Below are positions 1 to 9,344 of a DNA stretch of 64,000 bases, one piece after another (the stretch's first letter is position 1; each line of letters starts with the position of its first letter). Under the pieces are notes generated by a model. It did not search any database and was not told where the DNA came from. It saw only the letters and a program-made list of their open reading frames with translations. Source of the stretch: Serratia sp. H1w (GTDB lineage Bacteria; Pseudomonadota; Gammaproteobacteria; Enterobacterales; Enterobacteriaceae). The position numbers were made by a program, and so were the translations under genes. The DNA is taken from NCBI RefSeq assembly GCF_000633355.1, contig NZ_AYMQ01000055.1:96665-160664 (forward strand), read 5' to 3'.

Positions 1-202
1 AAAAAAGCTAATGACGCTACATGCGCAAGTGATCCCACCCCACGATCATGACGGACTGTTACGCCGCATCCAGGCTTATTTGCTGGAGCATTACCAGATT
101 GGCCATGCGACGATCCAGATGGAATATCAACATTGTGATACTCCAGACTGTGGCATTGCGAGTGACCACTCGCACACAGGTCATGTGGGACATCAGCATT
201 GA
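1..202 (+). CDS. zitB: Zinc efflux transporter ZitB, C-terminal end (partial)
   Basis: The window opens inside this gene; the reading frame is open from base 2 to the stop at 200-202, so only the last 66 or so residues are seen. They match the cytoplasmic tail of ZitB, a cation diffusion facilitator that exports Zn2+ across the inner membrane. The visible part has the family's C-terminal domain ([11 protein letters not shown], then HATIQMEY) followed by a tail rich in His, Cys and Asp ([18 protein letters not shown]) suited to binding metal. The ATG at 11 is internal, not the start. The gene runs towards pnuC, as in E. coli. Confidence 0.9.
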   Translation, partial: KKLMTLHAQVIPPHDHDGLLRRIQAYLLEHYQIGHATIQMEYQHCDTPDCGIASDHSHTGHVGHQH

Positions 203-230
203 TGCCCCACTATCCCAACGAACTACCCAC

Positions 231-254
231 GGGCGCAGCATGCGGCGCCCCTAC
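231..254. repeat. GC-rich dispersed palindromic repeat, copy 1
   Basis: A near-palindrome, GGGCGCAGCATGC followed by GGCGCCCCTAC, fills the gap between the convergent zitB and pnuC genes. The same unit recurs at 2281, 25765, 40361 and 50468, always between genes. It could fold in RNA from either strand and may act as a transcript end or stabiliser here, where two genes converge and no T-run terminator is evident. Confidence 0.75.
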
Positions 255-979
255 ACAGTGCTACCTGACAACGGCTGGGAACGATTCTTCGCAGCACTGC
301 GTATCCAGAGCCACGAGCCATTAAGCGCAATCAGTGTCAAGATGACATATTCCAGCGCCATGGCGTATACCCCCTGGTAAGCAAAAATCGCCACGCTGAT
401 CACGTCAATCACCACCCACAGCAGCCAGTTTTCGACGTACTTGCGCGTCATCAGGATCATGGCAACGATCGACAGCACCATCATGGCGGAATCCCAGAAC
501 GGGAAGGCATCCGGCTGCAACTCAGGCATCTGTACGTTAAGACCCACTGCCTGCATCACCGCCACCGCAATTTGCGTCAGGTAGGCAAATACCCGGTCGA
601 TATTAAACGTCATCAACGCAATACCGATCACGCATACGGCCCCCCATGCCAAGGCTTTCGGCAGCGGCAACCAGCGGATCTTCAGTTCGGCCTGATTATC
701 CTGCGTCTGGCGGCTCCAGGCGTACCAGCCGTAAATATTGGCCACGAAGAAAAACAGCTGTAGCAACAGGCTAGCGTATAGCTGGATCTGGAAGAAGATC
801 ACCGCAAACAGCGTGACGTTAATCAGGCCAAACAGATAGTTGATGATTTTCTCTTTGCTGGCATACCAGATGCACAGCAAACCAAATAGCGTGCCAATAG
901 CCTCAATCCACGACAGGTCATAACCCCCTGCACCAATCGGAATATGAACCAGGATATTGCTCGTGCTGAAAAAGCTCAT
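251..979 (-). CDS. pnuC: Nicotinamide riboside transporter PnuC
   Basis: PnuC is an inner-membrane facilitator that takes up nicotinamide riboside for NAD synthesis; the substrate is trapped by phosphorylation by NadR. The 242-residue product is close to the E. coli length (239). It is strongly hydrophobic with about seven membrane segments and has the family's Trp-rich motif NIYGWYAW at residues 81-88 plus a second Trp/Asp motif (LLWVVIDV) near the C-terminus. It lies 32 bases after the nadA stop on the same strand, so the two NAD-supply genes form an operon. Confidence 0.96.
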   Translation of the reverse strand: MSFFSTSNILVHIPIGAGGYDLSWIEAIGTLFGLLCIWYASKEKIINYLFGLINVTLFAVIFFQIQLYASLLLQLFFFVANIYGWYAWSRQTQDNQAELKIRWLPLPKALAWGAVCVIGIALMTFNIDRVFAYLTQIAVAVMQAVGLNVQMPELQPDAFPFWDSAMMVLSIVAMILMTRKYVENWLLWVVIDVISVAIFAYQGVYAMALEYVILTLIALNGSWLWIRSAAKNRSQPLSGSTV

Positions 980-1011
980 TTTGCCAACCTTCTAACATGC
1001 CAAGCCTAAAC

Positions 1012-2073
1012 TCAGGCGTTGCCTTTAACCTGCATTTTCAACTGTGCTGAAAAATCCAGCATGCGGTTGAGCGGAATAAGCGCCTGCTCACGCAGTGCAC
1101 CATCAACAAAGATCTCATGCTGTGAACCACCTTGCTCCAACCCTTCGGCAATAGCCTTCAGGCCGTTCATCGCCATCCACGGGCAGTGGGCACAGCTGCG
1201 ACAGGTTGCCCCCTCACCGGCGGTTGGCGCTTCAAACAATTCTTTATCCGGACAAGCCTGCTGCATCTTGTAGAAGATACCGCGATCGGTGGCCACGATC
1301 AGTTGCCGGTTGGGCAATGCTATCGCCGCCTGGACCAGTTGGCTGGTCGAACCGACGGCATCAGCCAGATCGACGATCGCCTGTGGCGACTCTGGATGCA
1401 CCAGTATCGCGGCTTCGGGGTATAGGGCTTTCATGCGTACCAACGCCTGGGTTTTAAACTCGTCATGGACGATACAGGCCCCCTGCCAGCACAAGACGTC
1501 TGCTCCGGTCTGCTTTTGCACATAATTGCCCAAGTGGCGATCCGGTGCCCAGATGATTTTTTCCCCCAGGCTGTCAAGATGTTCAATCAGCTCAACGGCA
1601 ATGCTGGAAGTGACCACCCAATCGGCTCGCGCTTTGACGGCGGCGGAGGTATTGGCGTAAACCACTACCGTTCGATCTGGATGGCTGTCACAGAACGCAG
1701 CGAACTCCGCCTCGGGACAACCAAGATCCAGCGAGCACTCGGCATTCAACGTTGGCATCAGCACCTGTTTTTCCGGGCTGAGGATTTTGGCCGTCTCCCC
1801 CATAAAACGCACGCCAGCAACCAGCAAAGTGGACGCAGGATGCTGGCTGCCAAAGCGCGCCATATCGAGTGAATCGGCAACGCAGCCGCCAGTCTCTTCG
1901 GCTAGCGCCTGGATCTCCGGATCGGTGTAGTAATGGGCGACCATCACGGCGTCACGCTGCTTGAGCAAAGTTTTGATCTTCTGCCGATAAAAAGCCTTCT
2001 CGGCAACGTCTAAAGGCACCGGTTTCGGCGGAAATGGATATATCGCCGCATTGACATCAAACATTTCACTCAT
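1012..2073 (-). CDS. nadA: Quinolinate synthase A
   Basis: NadA condenses iminoaspartate with dihydroxyacetone phosphate to quinolinate, the second step of de novo NAD synthesis, using an oxygen-sensitive [4Fe-4S] cluster. The cluster ligands line up with the E. coli enzyme: C113, C200 and C297, the last within [11 protein letters not shown] chose the ATG at 2073 (353 aa, MSEMFD...), which aligns with the E. coli N-terminus; an in-frame ATG three codons upstream (2082) has an AGAG directly against it and looks too close for use. pnuC follows in the same operon. Confidence 0.97.
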   Translation of the reverse strand: MSEMFDVNAAIYPFPPKPVPLDVAEKAFYRQKIKTLLKQRDAVMVAHYYTDPEIQALAEETGGCVADSLDMARFGSQHPASTLLVAGVRFMGETAKILSPEKQVLMPTLNAECSLDLGCPEAEFAAFCDSHPDRTVVVYANTSAAVKARADWVVTSSIAVELIEHLDSLGEKIIWAPDRHLGNYVQKQTGADVLCWQGACIVHDEFKTQALVRMKALYPEAAILVHPESPQAIVDLADAVGSTSQLVQAAIALPNRQLIVATDRGIFYKMQQACPDKELFEAPTAGEGATCRSCAHCPWMAMNGLKAIAEGLEQGGSQHEIFVDGALREQALIPLNRMLDFSAQLKMQVKGNA

Positions 2074-2380
2074 CGCTGTCATCTCTATGCTAGGGTGTGG
2101 GCCTGCTTTTTAGGCTGTAGTTGCCGCTTGCCGAACCGCCTCGTTTTATATACTAAACAAAATACCTAAAATTCACTCGAATGTCGCTTAACATTTGTTG
2201 TTTTGGCTTTATTTGTTTATTGGATTGAAAATTAAGGTGCAAAAGAGGGAAAGACTGCTGACATTACCCAGGCTACGTACGTAGGGGCGCTGCATGCTGC
2301 GCCCGTCTGACGGATGAGCTAGCGAAATTAAGCGTTGAGGAATTCAAAGGCAAAGTTAGGTGGGCGTTTAGTTCAAGGAG
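2074..2380. other. nadA upstream region
   Basis: No convincing gene. The part next to nadA is AT-rich (2140-2230) and is the likely nadA promoter. TGTTTA-like half sites are present, but I could not assemble a clean NadR operator. A copy of the GC-rich palindromic repeat lies at 2281-2304. Confidence 0.5.
2281..2304. repeat. GC-rich dispersed palindromic repeat, copy 2
   Basis: GTAGGGGCGCTGCATGC followed by TGCGCCC is the same 24-base unit as at 231-254, in the opposite orientation. It sits between the tRNA cluster and nadA. Confidence 0.75.
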
Positions 2381-2381
2381 C

Positions 2382-2475
2382 GGTGAGTCTGGCAGGATGA
2401 CCGGCTGCCGCCGTTGTCTCGCAAACGAGACTCGAACCTGAGCGCAGGATCTCACCCGCACGACTGGTGCGATAT
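2382..2475 (-). repeat. tRNA-tail repeat R1
   Basis: A 94-base unit nearly identical to R2 (2519-2613). Read on the minus strand it contains GGTTCGAGTCTCG, like a tRNA T-arm, a strong hairpin (GTCTCG, loop, CGAGAC), and ends close to CCTGCCAGACTCACC, a decayed copy of a tRNA 3' end. It has no D-arm or anticodon stem that would make it a working tRNA. It is the member furthest from cpoB and closest to nadA. Confidence 0.65.
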
Positions 2476-2518
2476 GGTGTGCTGGAGTTTAGAATTTAGT
2501 ACTGAGGGATATTTAAGA

Positions 2519-2613
2519 TGGTGGGTCTGGCAGGATGACCGGCTGTCGCCGTTGTCTCGCAAGCGAGACTCGAACCTGAGCGCAGGATCTCACCCGCACG
2601 ACTGGTGCGATAT
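2519..2613 (-). repeat. tRNA-tail repeat R2
   Basis: Direct repeat of R1. On the minus strand it ends ATCCTGCCAGACCCACCA, which resembles the 3' end and CCA of the neighbouring tRNA-Lys genes (ATCCTGCACGACCCACCA). Upstream of that tail lie a T-arm-like GGTTCGAGTC and a hairpin GTCTCGC/GCGAGAC. It looks like a spacer RNA unit rather than a tRNA. Confidence 0.68.
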
Positions 2614-2656
2614 GTAATTTTATTGCTGGGATTTTATTGCTTGGAATTCTTTAAGA

Positions 2657-2732
2657 TGGTGGGTCGTGCAGGATTCGAACCTGCGACCAATTGATTAAAA
2701 GTCAACTGCTCTACCAACTGAGCTAACAACCC
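2657..2732 (-). tRNA. tRNA-Lys (TTT)
   Basis: A 76-base cloverleaf on the minus strand with encoded CCA. The acceptor arm begins GGGTTGTTAGC, differing at one base from the other three copies (GGGTCGTTAGC) and giving a G-T pair with the unchanged CGACCC 3' arm. The D-arm is AGCTCAGTTGGTAGAGC, the anticodon loop CTTTTAA, and the T-arm GGTTCGAATCC. It is the last tRNA of the cluster in the direction of transcription. Confidence 0.95.
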
Positions 2733-2809
2733 ACTGATGTGGTTTACTGCTGAACCGCGTTAGCAACGAGAGACACTCGACTGCATTTCTTTACCAATTC
2801 GTTAAGAAT

Positions 2810-2885
2810 TGGTGGGTCGTGCAGGATTCGAACCTGCGACCAATTGATTAAAAGTCAACTGCTCTACCAACTGAGCTAACGACCC
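2810..2885 (-). tRNA. tRNA-Lys (TTT)
   Basis: A 76-base cloverleaf on the minus strand with encoded CCA, acceptor start GGGTCGTTAGC, anticodon TTT in CTTTTAA and T-arm GGTTCGAATCC. It is identical to the copies at 3055 and 3351. Confidence 0.97.
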
Positions 2886-2947
2886 ACTGACGTGGTTTAC
2901 TTCTTTAATACGAGAGCAACGATATCTAACTCGATCGATGCAATTAA

Positions 2948-3042
2948 TGGTGGGTCTGGCAGGATTAACGGCTATGCCGTTGTCTCGCGGCGCTCGGCTC
3001 GAACCTCTTACGGTTCTCATCCTCACGATTTGACTCACTGGT
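2948..3042 (-). repeat. tRNA-tail repeat R3
   Basis: Starts on the plus strand with TGGTGGGTCTGGCAGGATTA, the complement of a tRNA 3' end, then diverges from a true tRNA. It contains GGCTATGCC and GAACC-TCTTAC-GGTTC hairpins, at the same relative places as in R4. It lies between two intact tRNA-Lys genes. Confidence 0.62.
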
Positions 3043-3054
3043 AAATCTTAAGAA

Positions 3055-3130
3055 TGGTGGGTCGTGCAGGATTCGAACCTGCGACCAATTGATTAAAAGT
3101 CAACTGCTCTACCAACTGAGCTAACGACCC
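3055..3130 (-). tRNA. tRNA-Lys (TTT)
   Basis: A 76-base cloverleaf on the minus strand with encoded CCA and anticodon TTT, identical to the copies at 2810 and 3351. It follows the Val tRNA by 7 bases, so the two must be cut from one transcript. Confidence 0.97.
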
Positions 3131-3137
3131 ACTGTAG

Positions 3138-3213
3138 TGGTGGGTGATGACGGGCTCGAACCGCCGACCCCCTCCGTGTAAAGGAGATGCTCTACCAACT
3201 GAGCTAATCACCC
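3138..3213 (-). tRNA. tRNA-Val (TAC)
   Basis: A 76-base cloverleaf on the minus strand with encoded CCA. The acceptor starts GGGTGATTAGC and pairs with ATCACCC; the anticodon loop is TTTACAC, giving anticodon TAC; the T-arm is GGTTCGAGCCC. A Val tRNA between Lys tRNAs matches the E. coli lysT-valT-lysW arrangement; E. coli has a second Val copy that I do not see here. Confidence 0.97.
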
Positions 3214-3239
3214 ACTATCGTGGTTACTACTTGAGAAAT

Positions 3240-3330
3240 TGGTGGGTCGTGCAGGATTAGCGGCTATTGCCGTGGTCTCACTGCGTTCGGCTCGAACCTT
3301 TGACGGTTCTCATCCTTTTCGATTCCACTC
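3240..3330 (-). repeat. tRNA-tail repeat R4
   Basis: The first 19 plus-strand bases, TGGTGGGTCGTGCAGGATT, are identical to the 3' end of the tRNA-Lys genes, after which the sequence departs completely. It carries GGCTATTGCC and GAACC-TTTGAC-GGTTC hairpins. It is the clearest member of the repeat set because its tRNA portion is exact. Confidence 0.72.
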
Positions 3331-3350
3331 TTTACCAACTCGTTAAGAAT

Positions 3351-3426
3351 TGGTGGGTCGTGCAGGATTCGAACCTGCGACCAATTGATTAAAAGTCAAC
3401 TGCTCTACCAACTGAGCTAACGACCC
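3351..3426 (-). tRNA. tRNA-Lys (TTT)
   Basis: A 76-base cloverleaf on the minus strand with encoded CCA and anticodon TTT. It is the first tRNA downstream of cpoB and occupies the place of E. coli lysT. Confidence 0.97.
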
Positions 3427-3551
3427 AATTTCCTAGCTGCTTTAACACTTTGCAAGTTGTCTTGGCAACGGCGGCATATATTACTAATTTATCTCGGCAG
3501 CGCAACCTAAATTTTGGTGCAATAGGTTCAACTGCTTGTTCTTCACGCGAA

Positions 3552-3600
3552 TGAGCCCAGAATTCGGTCAAATTGACTAACTTCTGGGCTCAATTTTTTA
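3552..3600 (+). terminator. Stem-loop between cpoB and the tRNA cluster
   Basis: A perfect 10-base inverted repeat, TGAGCCCAGA (3552-3561) with TCTGGGCTCA (3583-3592), is followed on the plus strand by AATTTTTTAC. As a terminator it therefore points in the plus direction, although both flanking units are on the minus strand. On the minus strand it lacks a T-run and may be a processing or stability stem just after the cpoB stop. Confidence 0.5.
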
Positions 3601-3601
3601 C

Positions 3602-4405
3602 TTACAAACTGGCTTCGCGTTTCTTGGCCTGCTTGGCCGCATCGCTGGTCGGGTACGATTTGATCACCTGCTGGTAAACGGCTTTGGCTTTATCAGCCTG
3701 ACCTTTTTCCTGCATGATCACCCCAACTTTATACATTGCGTCCGGCGCCTTGGGTGATTTTGGGTAACTCTTGACCACCACTGCATAATAGTATGCCGCG
3801 TCTTCCTTCTTACCCTTGTTGTAGAACAACTGCCCCAGCCAATAGTTGGCATTAGGCAGGTAAGTGGATTTCGGATACTGCTTTATGAAAGCCTGAAAAG
3901 CGGGGATCGCCTGATCGTACTGCTTTTTTTCCAGCGCCAGTGAAACAGCGGCGTTATAGTCGCTGTTTTCATCGCCCGTACTAGCCGCAGCGGCTGTCGC
4001 ACCCGCAGGAGCGCTGCCAGCGCCGTCAGAGGACGCCGCGGCGGCTGTACCACCTGCGGCCCCTGCTGCTGCGCCAGCGGAATTCTGTGCGCCACCCTGG
4101 CTAAGGCTATCCATCTGTTGATAGATCTGTTTCTGGCGTTCAACCACCTGATTCAACTGATACTGACTTTCCTGGATTTGCCCACGAAGCGTATCGATAT
4201 CACGTTGGTTGTCAGAGAGTTGTTGCTGGAGTTGGTTCAAAAGCTGGCCCTGAGCATTACTGATACGCTCAAGTGATGTGACACGGTCTTCGACCGAGCC
4301 GGAGCCGACATTACTGATTGGCGCTTGGGCAGTAGCGGCCCATGGGACCGCTACGCCAACCAGTAACGCCAGACTCAACAGGTGATGTCTGAGGTTACTG
4401 TTCAT
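3602..4405 (-). CDS. cpoB: Cell division coordinator CpoB (YbgF)
   Basis: A periplasmic protein that links Tol-Pal activity and PBP1B-driven peptidoglycan synthesis during constriction. The 267 residues show a signal peptide (residues 1 to about 28, ending ATAQA), an N-terminal coiled coil that trimerises the protein (about 35-95, rich in Gln and Leu), an Ala/Gly-rich linker (about 105-145) and C-terminal TPR repeats (about 150-260, with the FIKQYPKSTYLPNANYWLG pattern). It follows pal by 9 bases and closes the tol-pal operon. Confidence 0.96.
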   Translation of the reverse strand: MNSNLRHHLLSLALLVGVAVPWAATAQAPISNVGSGSVEDRVTSLERISNAQGQLLNQLQQQLSDNQRDIDTLRGQIQESQYQLNQVVERQKQIYQQMDSLSQGGAQNSAGAAAGAAGGTAAAASSDGAGSAPAGATAAAASTGDENSDYNAAVSLALEKKQYDQAIPAFQAFIKQYPKSTYLPNANYWLGQLFYNKGKKEDAAYYYAVVVKSYPKSPKAPDAMYKVGVIMQEKGQADKAKAVYQQVIKSYPTSDAAKQAKKREASL

Positions 4406-4414
4406 GCGAATCTC

Positions 4415-4924
4415 TTAGTAAACCAGAACTGCACGACGGTTTTTAGCATAGGCTGCTTCGTCGTGGCCCAGTACTGCTGGCTTCTCTTTACCGTAAGAAA
4501 CGATAGAGATCTGGTCAGCAGAAACGCCTTTGCCTTGCAGGTACATTTTAACTGCGTTAGCACGACGCTCACCCAGAGCGATGTTGTATTCTGGCGTGCC
4601 GCGCTCATCCGCGTGACCTTCAACAGTCACTTTGTAGGATGGGTTGTTACGCAGGAAAGCAGCATGCGCATCCAGCATCTGAGCGAACTCAGAGCTAACG
4701 TCATACTTGTCCAGGCCGAAGTAAACAATGTTGTTACGTTGCAGTTCTTGCATCTGCAGACGTGCTTGTTCTTCAGAAGACAGGTTGCTGCTGCCGTTTT
4801 CTGTACCAGTGCCAGCGCCCATACCGGATTGATCGTTATTCGCGCTTTTGTTAGAACTACAAGCCGCTACAGCCAGAACTGGCAGTGCCAGCAGAAGCCC
4901 TTTCAGCACTTTGTTCAGTTGCAT
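4415..4924 (-). CDS. pal: Peptidoglycan-associated lipoprotein Pal
   Basis: An outer-membrane lipoprotein that binds peptidoglycan and TolB and pulls the outer membrane inward at the septum. The start chosen is the ATG at 4924 (MQLNKVLKG, 169 aa); an in-frame ATG 11 codons upstream would displace the signal peptide. The lipobox is LAVAAC with C22 as the lipidated residue. The C-terminal OmpA-like domain (about 60-165) contains [14 protein letters not shown] and LGERRAN, which carry the peptidoglycan-binding Asp and Arg. It lies between tolB and cpoB. Confidence 0.98.
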   Translation of the reverse strand: MQLNKVLKGLLLALPVLAVAACSSNKSANNDQSGMGAGTGTENGSSNLSSEEQARLQMQELQRNNIVYFGLDKYDVSSEFAQMLDAHAAFLRNNPSYKVTVEGHADERGTPEYNIALGERRANAVKMYLQGKGVSADQISIVSYGKEKPAVLGHDEAAYAKNRRAVLVY

Positions 4925-4971
4925 TTCTTTGATCCTTTTATAGTTTTTGCCATACATATTTTACACATGCA

Positions 4972-6264
4972 TCACAGATACGGCGACCAGGCAGGGAATT
5001 TGACCTGTCCATCGGTTGCCGGAAGACGCGCTTTGAAACGCCCATCAGTCGATACCAACTGCAGCACGGAGCCCATACCTTGCGTGGAGCTATAGATCAC
5101 CATGGTGCCGTTTGGTGCGATACTAGGCGTTTCATCCAGGAACGTGTCCGTTAACATTTGAACGGCTCCCGATCCGAGATCTTGTTTGGCGATATGTTGA
5201 ACCCCATTGTTGGAGCTCACCATCACCAGGAATTTGCCATCGAAACTCACATCGGAGTCCTGATTCTGGGCTCCTTCCCAGGTTAGGCGCTGTGGTGCGC
5301 CGCCGTTAGCGCCAACCTTATAAATCTGTGGGCGACCGCCCTGGTCAGAGGTATAAGCCAGAGATTGACCATCTGGGAACCAGCTTGGTTCGGTATTGTT
5401 GCTACGGCCATCGGTGATCTGGCTGATTTGGCCAGAGCCGAGGTTCATCACATACAGGTTCAGGCTGCCGGTTTTAGACAGCGCGAAAGCCAGGCGACTA
5501 CCGTCTGGAGAGAACGCTGGAGCACCGTTGTGACGTGGGAATGAGGCAATCTGACGGATTGCACCGTTAGCCAACGTCTGCACAACCAGCGCTGATTTAC
5601 CGCTCTCAAAGGTCACGTAGGCCAGCTTGCTGCCATCTGGCGACCAGGCTGGTGACATCAGTGGCTCTGGTGAGCGATGCACTGGCACCTGGTTGTAGCC
5701 ATCGTAATCCGATACGCGCAGTTCGTACGGGAATTTCCCGCCGTTGGTCTGCACCACGTAGGCGATACGAGTACGGAATGCGCCCTTGATGCCGGTCAGC
5801 TTCTCAAATACGCCATCGCTGGCGGTATGAGCCGCATAACGCAGCCACTGTTTGGTCACTTTAAACTGGTTCTGTGCCAACACGGTACCAGGCGCACCTG
5901 AAGTATCCACCAGTTGGTAGGAAACCAGATAGCTGCCGTCGGCACCAGGCTGAACCTGACCAACCACTACGGCATCAATGCCCAGCGCAGTCCAGGCCGC
6001 AGGCGTAACTTCGGCCGCGGTAGTCGGCTGCTGCGGCATACGTGCCACATCAATCGGGTTGAATTTGCCGCTGTTACGTAGATCTGCACCTACGATCTGG
6101 CCAACATCTTCAGGAGGCGTGCCTGGACCCGCCCATTTAAATGGCACCACGCCAATCGGGCGAGCGGAGTCGACCCCTTGGGTGATTTCAATGCGAACTT
6201 CCGCATGCAGCACGGACGCCCACAGAACAATAAGACCTAACGCTACTCGAAATGCCTGCTTCAT
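4972..6264 (-). CDS. tolB: Tol-Pal system protein TolB
   Basis: A periplasmic protein that binds Pal and is released by energised TolA. The 430 residues have a cleavable signal peptide (1-21, ending LHA), an N-terminal mixed domain (about 22-165) and a six-bladed beta-propeller made of repeats such as [29 protein letters not shown] and [15 protein letters not shown]. Length equals the E. coli protein. It starts 132 bases after the tolA stop, enough for an internal promoter. Confidence 0.98.
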   Translation of the reverse strand: MKQAFRVALGLIVLWASVLHAEVRIEITQGVDSARPIGVVPFKWAGPGTPPEDVGQIVGADLRNSGKFNPIDVARMPQQPTTAAEVTPAAWTALGIDAVVVGQVQPGADGSYLVSYQLVDTSGAPGTVLAQNQFKVTKQWLRYAAHTASDGVFEKLTGIKGAFRTRIAYVVQTNGGKFPYELRVSDYDGYNQVPVHRSPEPLMSPAWSPDGSKLAYVTFESGKSALVVQTLANGAIRQIASFPRHNGAPAFSPDGSRLAFALSKTGSLNLYVMNLGSGQISQITDGRSNNTEPSWFPDGQSLAYTSDQGGRPQIYKVGANGGAPQRLTWEGAQNQDSDVSFDGKFLVMVSSNNGVQHIAKQDLGSGAVQMLTDTFLDETPSIAPNGTMVIYSSTQGMGSVLQLVSTDGRFKARLPATDGQVKFPAWSPYL

Positions 6265-6396
6265 CTCATCTCCCTTATCCAGGCGGGATGCCTGCGATAA
6301 TTTAGCAGAATTTTAACAAACCAACGCCAACAAAACTACCTATTCCCTGTTGGCTACCTTGGCACATCCATGCACTTTACTCGGTTAAAACAATCA

Positions 6397-7602
6397 TTAT
6401 TCGGGCTTAAATACTAGGGTAGCATTCTTAAAGTGCTCATAAACCGCCTGGCTCGGTGGCTTTGGTATTTTTGCCAATTTAGCTGCAGCTACAGCAGCTT
6501 GGCACAAAGCAGGATCGCCACCAATAGCCCTAACATCAACTAAGAATCCATCTGGTGCCAATTTGATACTCAAATCGCAAGTTTTGCCAATAAACGAGCT
6601 CGGATCAAAGAATTTGCTCTGAATAGCCGCCTTAATTTGCTCTTGATAACCTGCAATATCCGCACCACTTGCCCCCGCAGTCTTGGCATTACCCTGCCCT
6701 GCTGGTTTACCATCGCCTTTGGCTTTGCCTGCTCCCCCACCTTTCGGCGCGTTTTTACCATCAGCCAAATCACCAAACAGATTATCTACGTCGGCTGACT
6801 GCTTGGCAGCTTCAGCGGCCTTCTTCTTGGCATCTGCGGCTTTCTTGGCGGCGGCAGCCTTCTCGGCAGCAGCGGCTTTTTTCGCTTCCTCTGCTGCGGC
6901 CTTCTTCTCGGCATCAGCAGCGGCTTTCTTCTCTGCAGCCTCAGCAGCTTTTTGTTCAGCTGCCGCTGCGGCTTCTTTCTTCGCCTCTTCCGCCTGCTTC
7001 TTGGCAGCGGCAGCGGCGGCAGCTTCTTTCTTGGCTTGCGCCTCGGCTTTCTGCTGTGCGTCTGCCTGCGCCTTGGCTATTTTATCCGCCTCGGCTTTGG
7101 CTTTCGCCGCAGCCTGTTCGGCTGCCTTATGTTGTTCTTTGGCCTTCGCCGCGGCGGTTTCTGCCGCTTTCTGCTGTTCAGCGGCCTGTTGCTGCTGCTC
7201 GGCGGCTTTCTTCTGCTGTTCGGCCTGTGCCTTGGCGTCCTGCGCGGCTTTTTCCTGCGCGGCCAAACGCTCTTGTTCCAATTCTTTCAGGCGCTGCTGT
7301 TCCGCCGCCTGCTTCTGCTGCAGCTCTTCAGCCTGCTGCTCCGCCTTCTTCTGGCGCTGCTTTTCTGCACGCTGTGCATCGCTGCTCTGTTGCTGCTGGC
7401 GATTGTACTGCTCAACCACCGCACCGGGATCAACCATCACGGCCCCAACTACGGAACCATCACCGCCGCCGCCTGCACTACTCATTTCAGTATTTTCGTA
7501 CAGCGAACCCCAGATCAACAGGGCAATCAATAGAATGTGCAGAACCACCGAAACAATAACGGAACGGTTCAGCTTATCATTTTGCTCAGTTGCCTTTACC
7601 AA
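6397..7602 (-). CDS. tolA: Cell envelope integrity protein TolA
   Basis: TolA spans the periplasm and carries proton-motive energy from TolQ-TolR to TolB-Pal. I place the start at the TTG at 7602 (401 aa, MVKATEQNDKLNRS), which aligns with the E. coli start; the frame is open up to an ATG at 7647, but those 15 residues have no family match. Domains: one membrane helix near the N-terminus; a very long helical region rich in Ala, Lys, Glu and Gln (about 50-285, KKAAAEA-type repeats); and a globular C-terminal domain (about 300-401) with a conserved Cys pair. The repeats make the opposite strand look coding. Confidence 0.95.
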   Translation of the reverse strand: MVKATEQNDKLNRSVIVSVVLHILLIALLIWGSLYENTEMSSAGGGGDGSVVGAVMVDPGAVVEQYNRQQQQSSDAQRAEKQRQKKAEQQAEELQQKQAAEQQRLKELEQERLAAQEKAAQDAKAQAEQQKKAAEQQQQAAEQQKAAETAAAKAKEQHKAAEQAAAKAKAEADKIAKAQADAQQKAEAQAKKEAAAAAAAKKQAEEAKKEAAAAAEQKAAEAAEKKAAADAEKKAAAEEAKKAAAAEKAAAAKKAADAKKKAAEAAKQSADVDNLFGDLADGKNAPKGGGAGKAKGDGKPAGQGNAKTAGASGADIAGYQEQIKAAIQSKFFDPSSFIGKTCDLSIKLAPDGFLVDVRAIGGDPALCQAAVAAAKLAKIPKPPSQAVYEHFKNATLVFKPE

Positions 7603-7680
7603 AATAGAATCCCAAAAACTGCTGCTTAAACGGGGTCCCTGCGCCACAGGGCAGGAACCGGGTTGCCACTGACCTTACGG

Positions 7681-8109
7681 TTAGATTGGCTGGGTCATCA
7701 ACCCTACGGAAGCGACACCCGCCTGATGCAGAATATTCAATGCCTTGATAATCTCATCGTACGGGACTTCCTTGGCCCCACCGATCAAAAACACCGTCTT
7801 CGGATTAGCTGCCAGACGCGACTTGGCTTCGGCCGCCACCTGCTCAGGCGGCAACAGCTCCATACGGTTGTGATCCACCACCAGGGTGTACTGACCTACG
7901 CCGGAAACCTCCAGGATCACCGGTGGATTATCGTCGCTGGACACCGTTTTAGAATCGGTGGCATCAGGCAAATCAACCTCAACGCTCTGGGTGATGATGG
8001 GTGCGGTTGCCATAAAGATCAGCAACAGCACCAACAAGACGTCCAGCAGCGGAACAATGTTGATTTCCGACTTCAGCTCACGCTTGTTACGACCACGAAC
8101 TCTCGCCAT
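7681..8109 (-). CDS. tolR: Tol-Pal system proton channel subunit TolR
   Basis: A 142-residue inner-membrane protein of the ExbD/TolR family that couples proton flow to TolA movement. One membrane helix (about 18-37) carries D23, the proton-relay Asp (LLDVLLVLLLIFMATA); the rest is periplasmic. It lies 15 bases after tolQ and 78 bases before the tolA TTG start. Confidence 0.98.
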   Translation of the reverse strand: MARVRGRNKRELKSEINIVPLLDVLLVLLLIFMATAPIITQSVEVDLPDATDSKTVSSDDNPPVILEVSGVGQYTLVVDHNRMELLPPEQVAAEAKSRLAANPKTVFLIGGAKEVPYDEIIKALNILHQAGVASVGLMTQPI

Positions 8110-8124
8110 GCTACCTCCTACTTC

Positions 8125-9212
<1,088 letters not shown>

Positions 9213-9294
9213 TCGACTTCCCAGCAAGACAATTTGACGATAGCTACTATACGCAAGACGGATCGGGTTGGGAATGGGTTACTAGATGGGAATG

Positions 9295-9325
9295 AAAATA
9301 ATTATGGGCCTGAACGGCCCATAAT
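9295..9325 (-). terminator. Terminator after cydAB-cydX-ybgE
   Basis: A perfect 10-base stem, ATTATGGGCC and GGCCCATAAT, with a 5-base loop at 9301-9325. On the minus strand it is followed by TATTTTC. It ends the cyd operon and separates it from ybgC. Confidence 0.8.
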
Positions 9326-9344
9326 CAGGGGGATGCGTAATAGA

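Noticed and set aside
2140..2230. NadR operator before nadA
   Set aside because: TGTTTA-like and TAAACA-like half sites occur but not as a properly spaced pair.
2414..2617. 67-residue frame with repeated SRKRDSNLSAGSHPHDW
   Set aside because: It is a translation of the R1 and R2 tRNA-tail repeats, so the repeat is in the DNA, not in a protein.
2657..3426. Integrated island at the tRNA cluster
   Set aside because: No integrase, no duplicated attachment site with cargo, and the flanking genes are in the conserved enterobacterial order.
2382..3430. CRISPR array
   Set aside because: The repeats are few, about 95 bases long, unequal and bounded by tRNA genes; no cas gene is present.
6669..7672. 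Long plus-strand open frames across tolA with Ala/Cys/Leu runs
   Set aside because: They mirror the Ala-Lys-Glu repeats of TolA and have no sensible protein composition.
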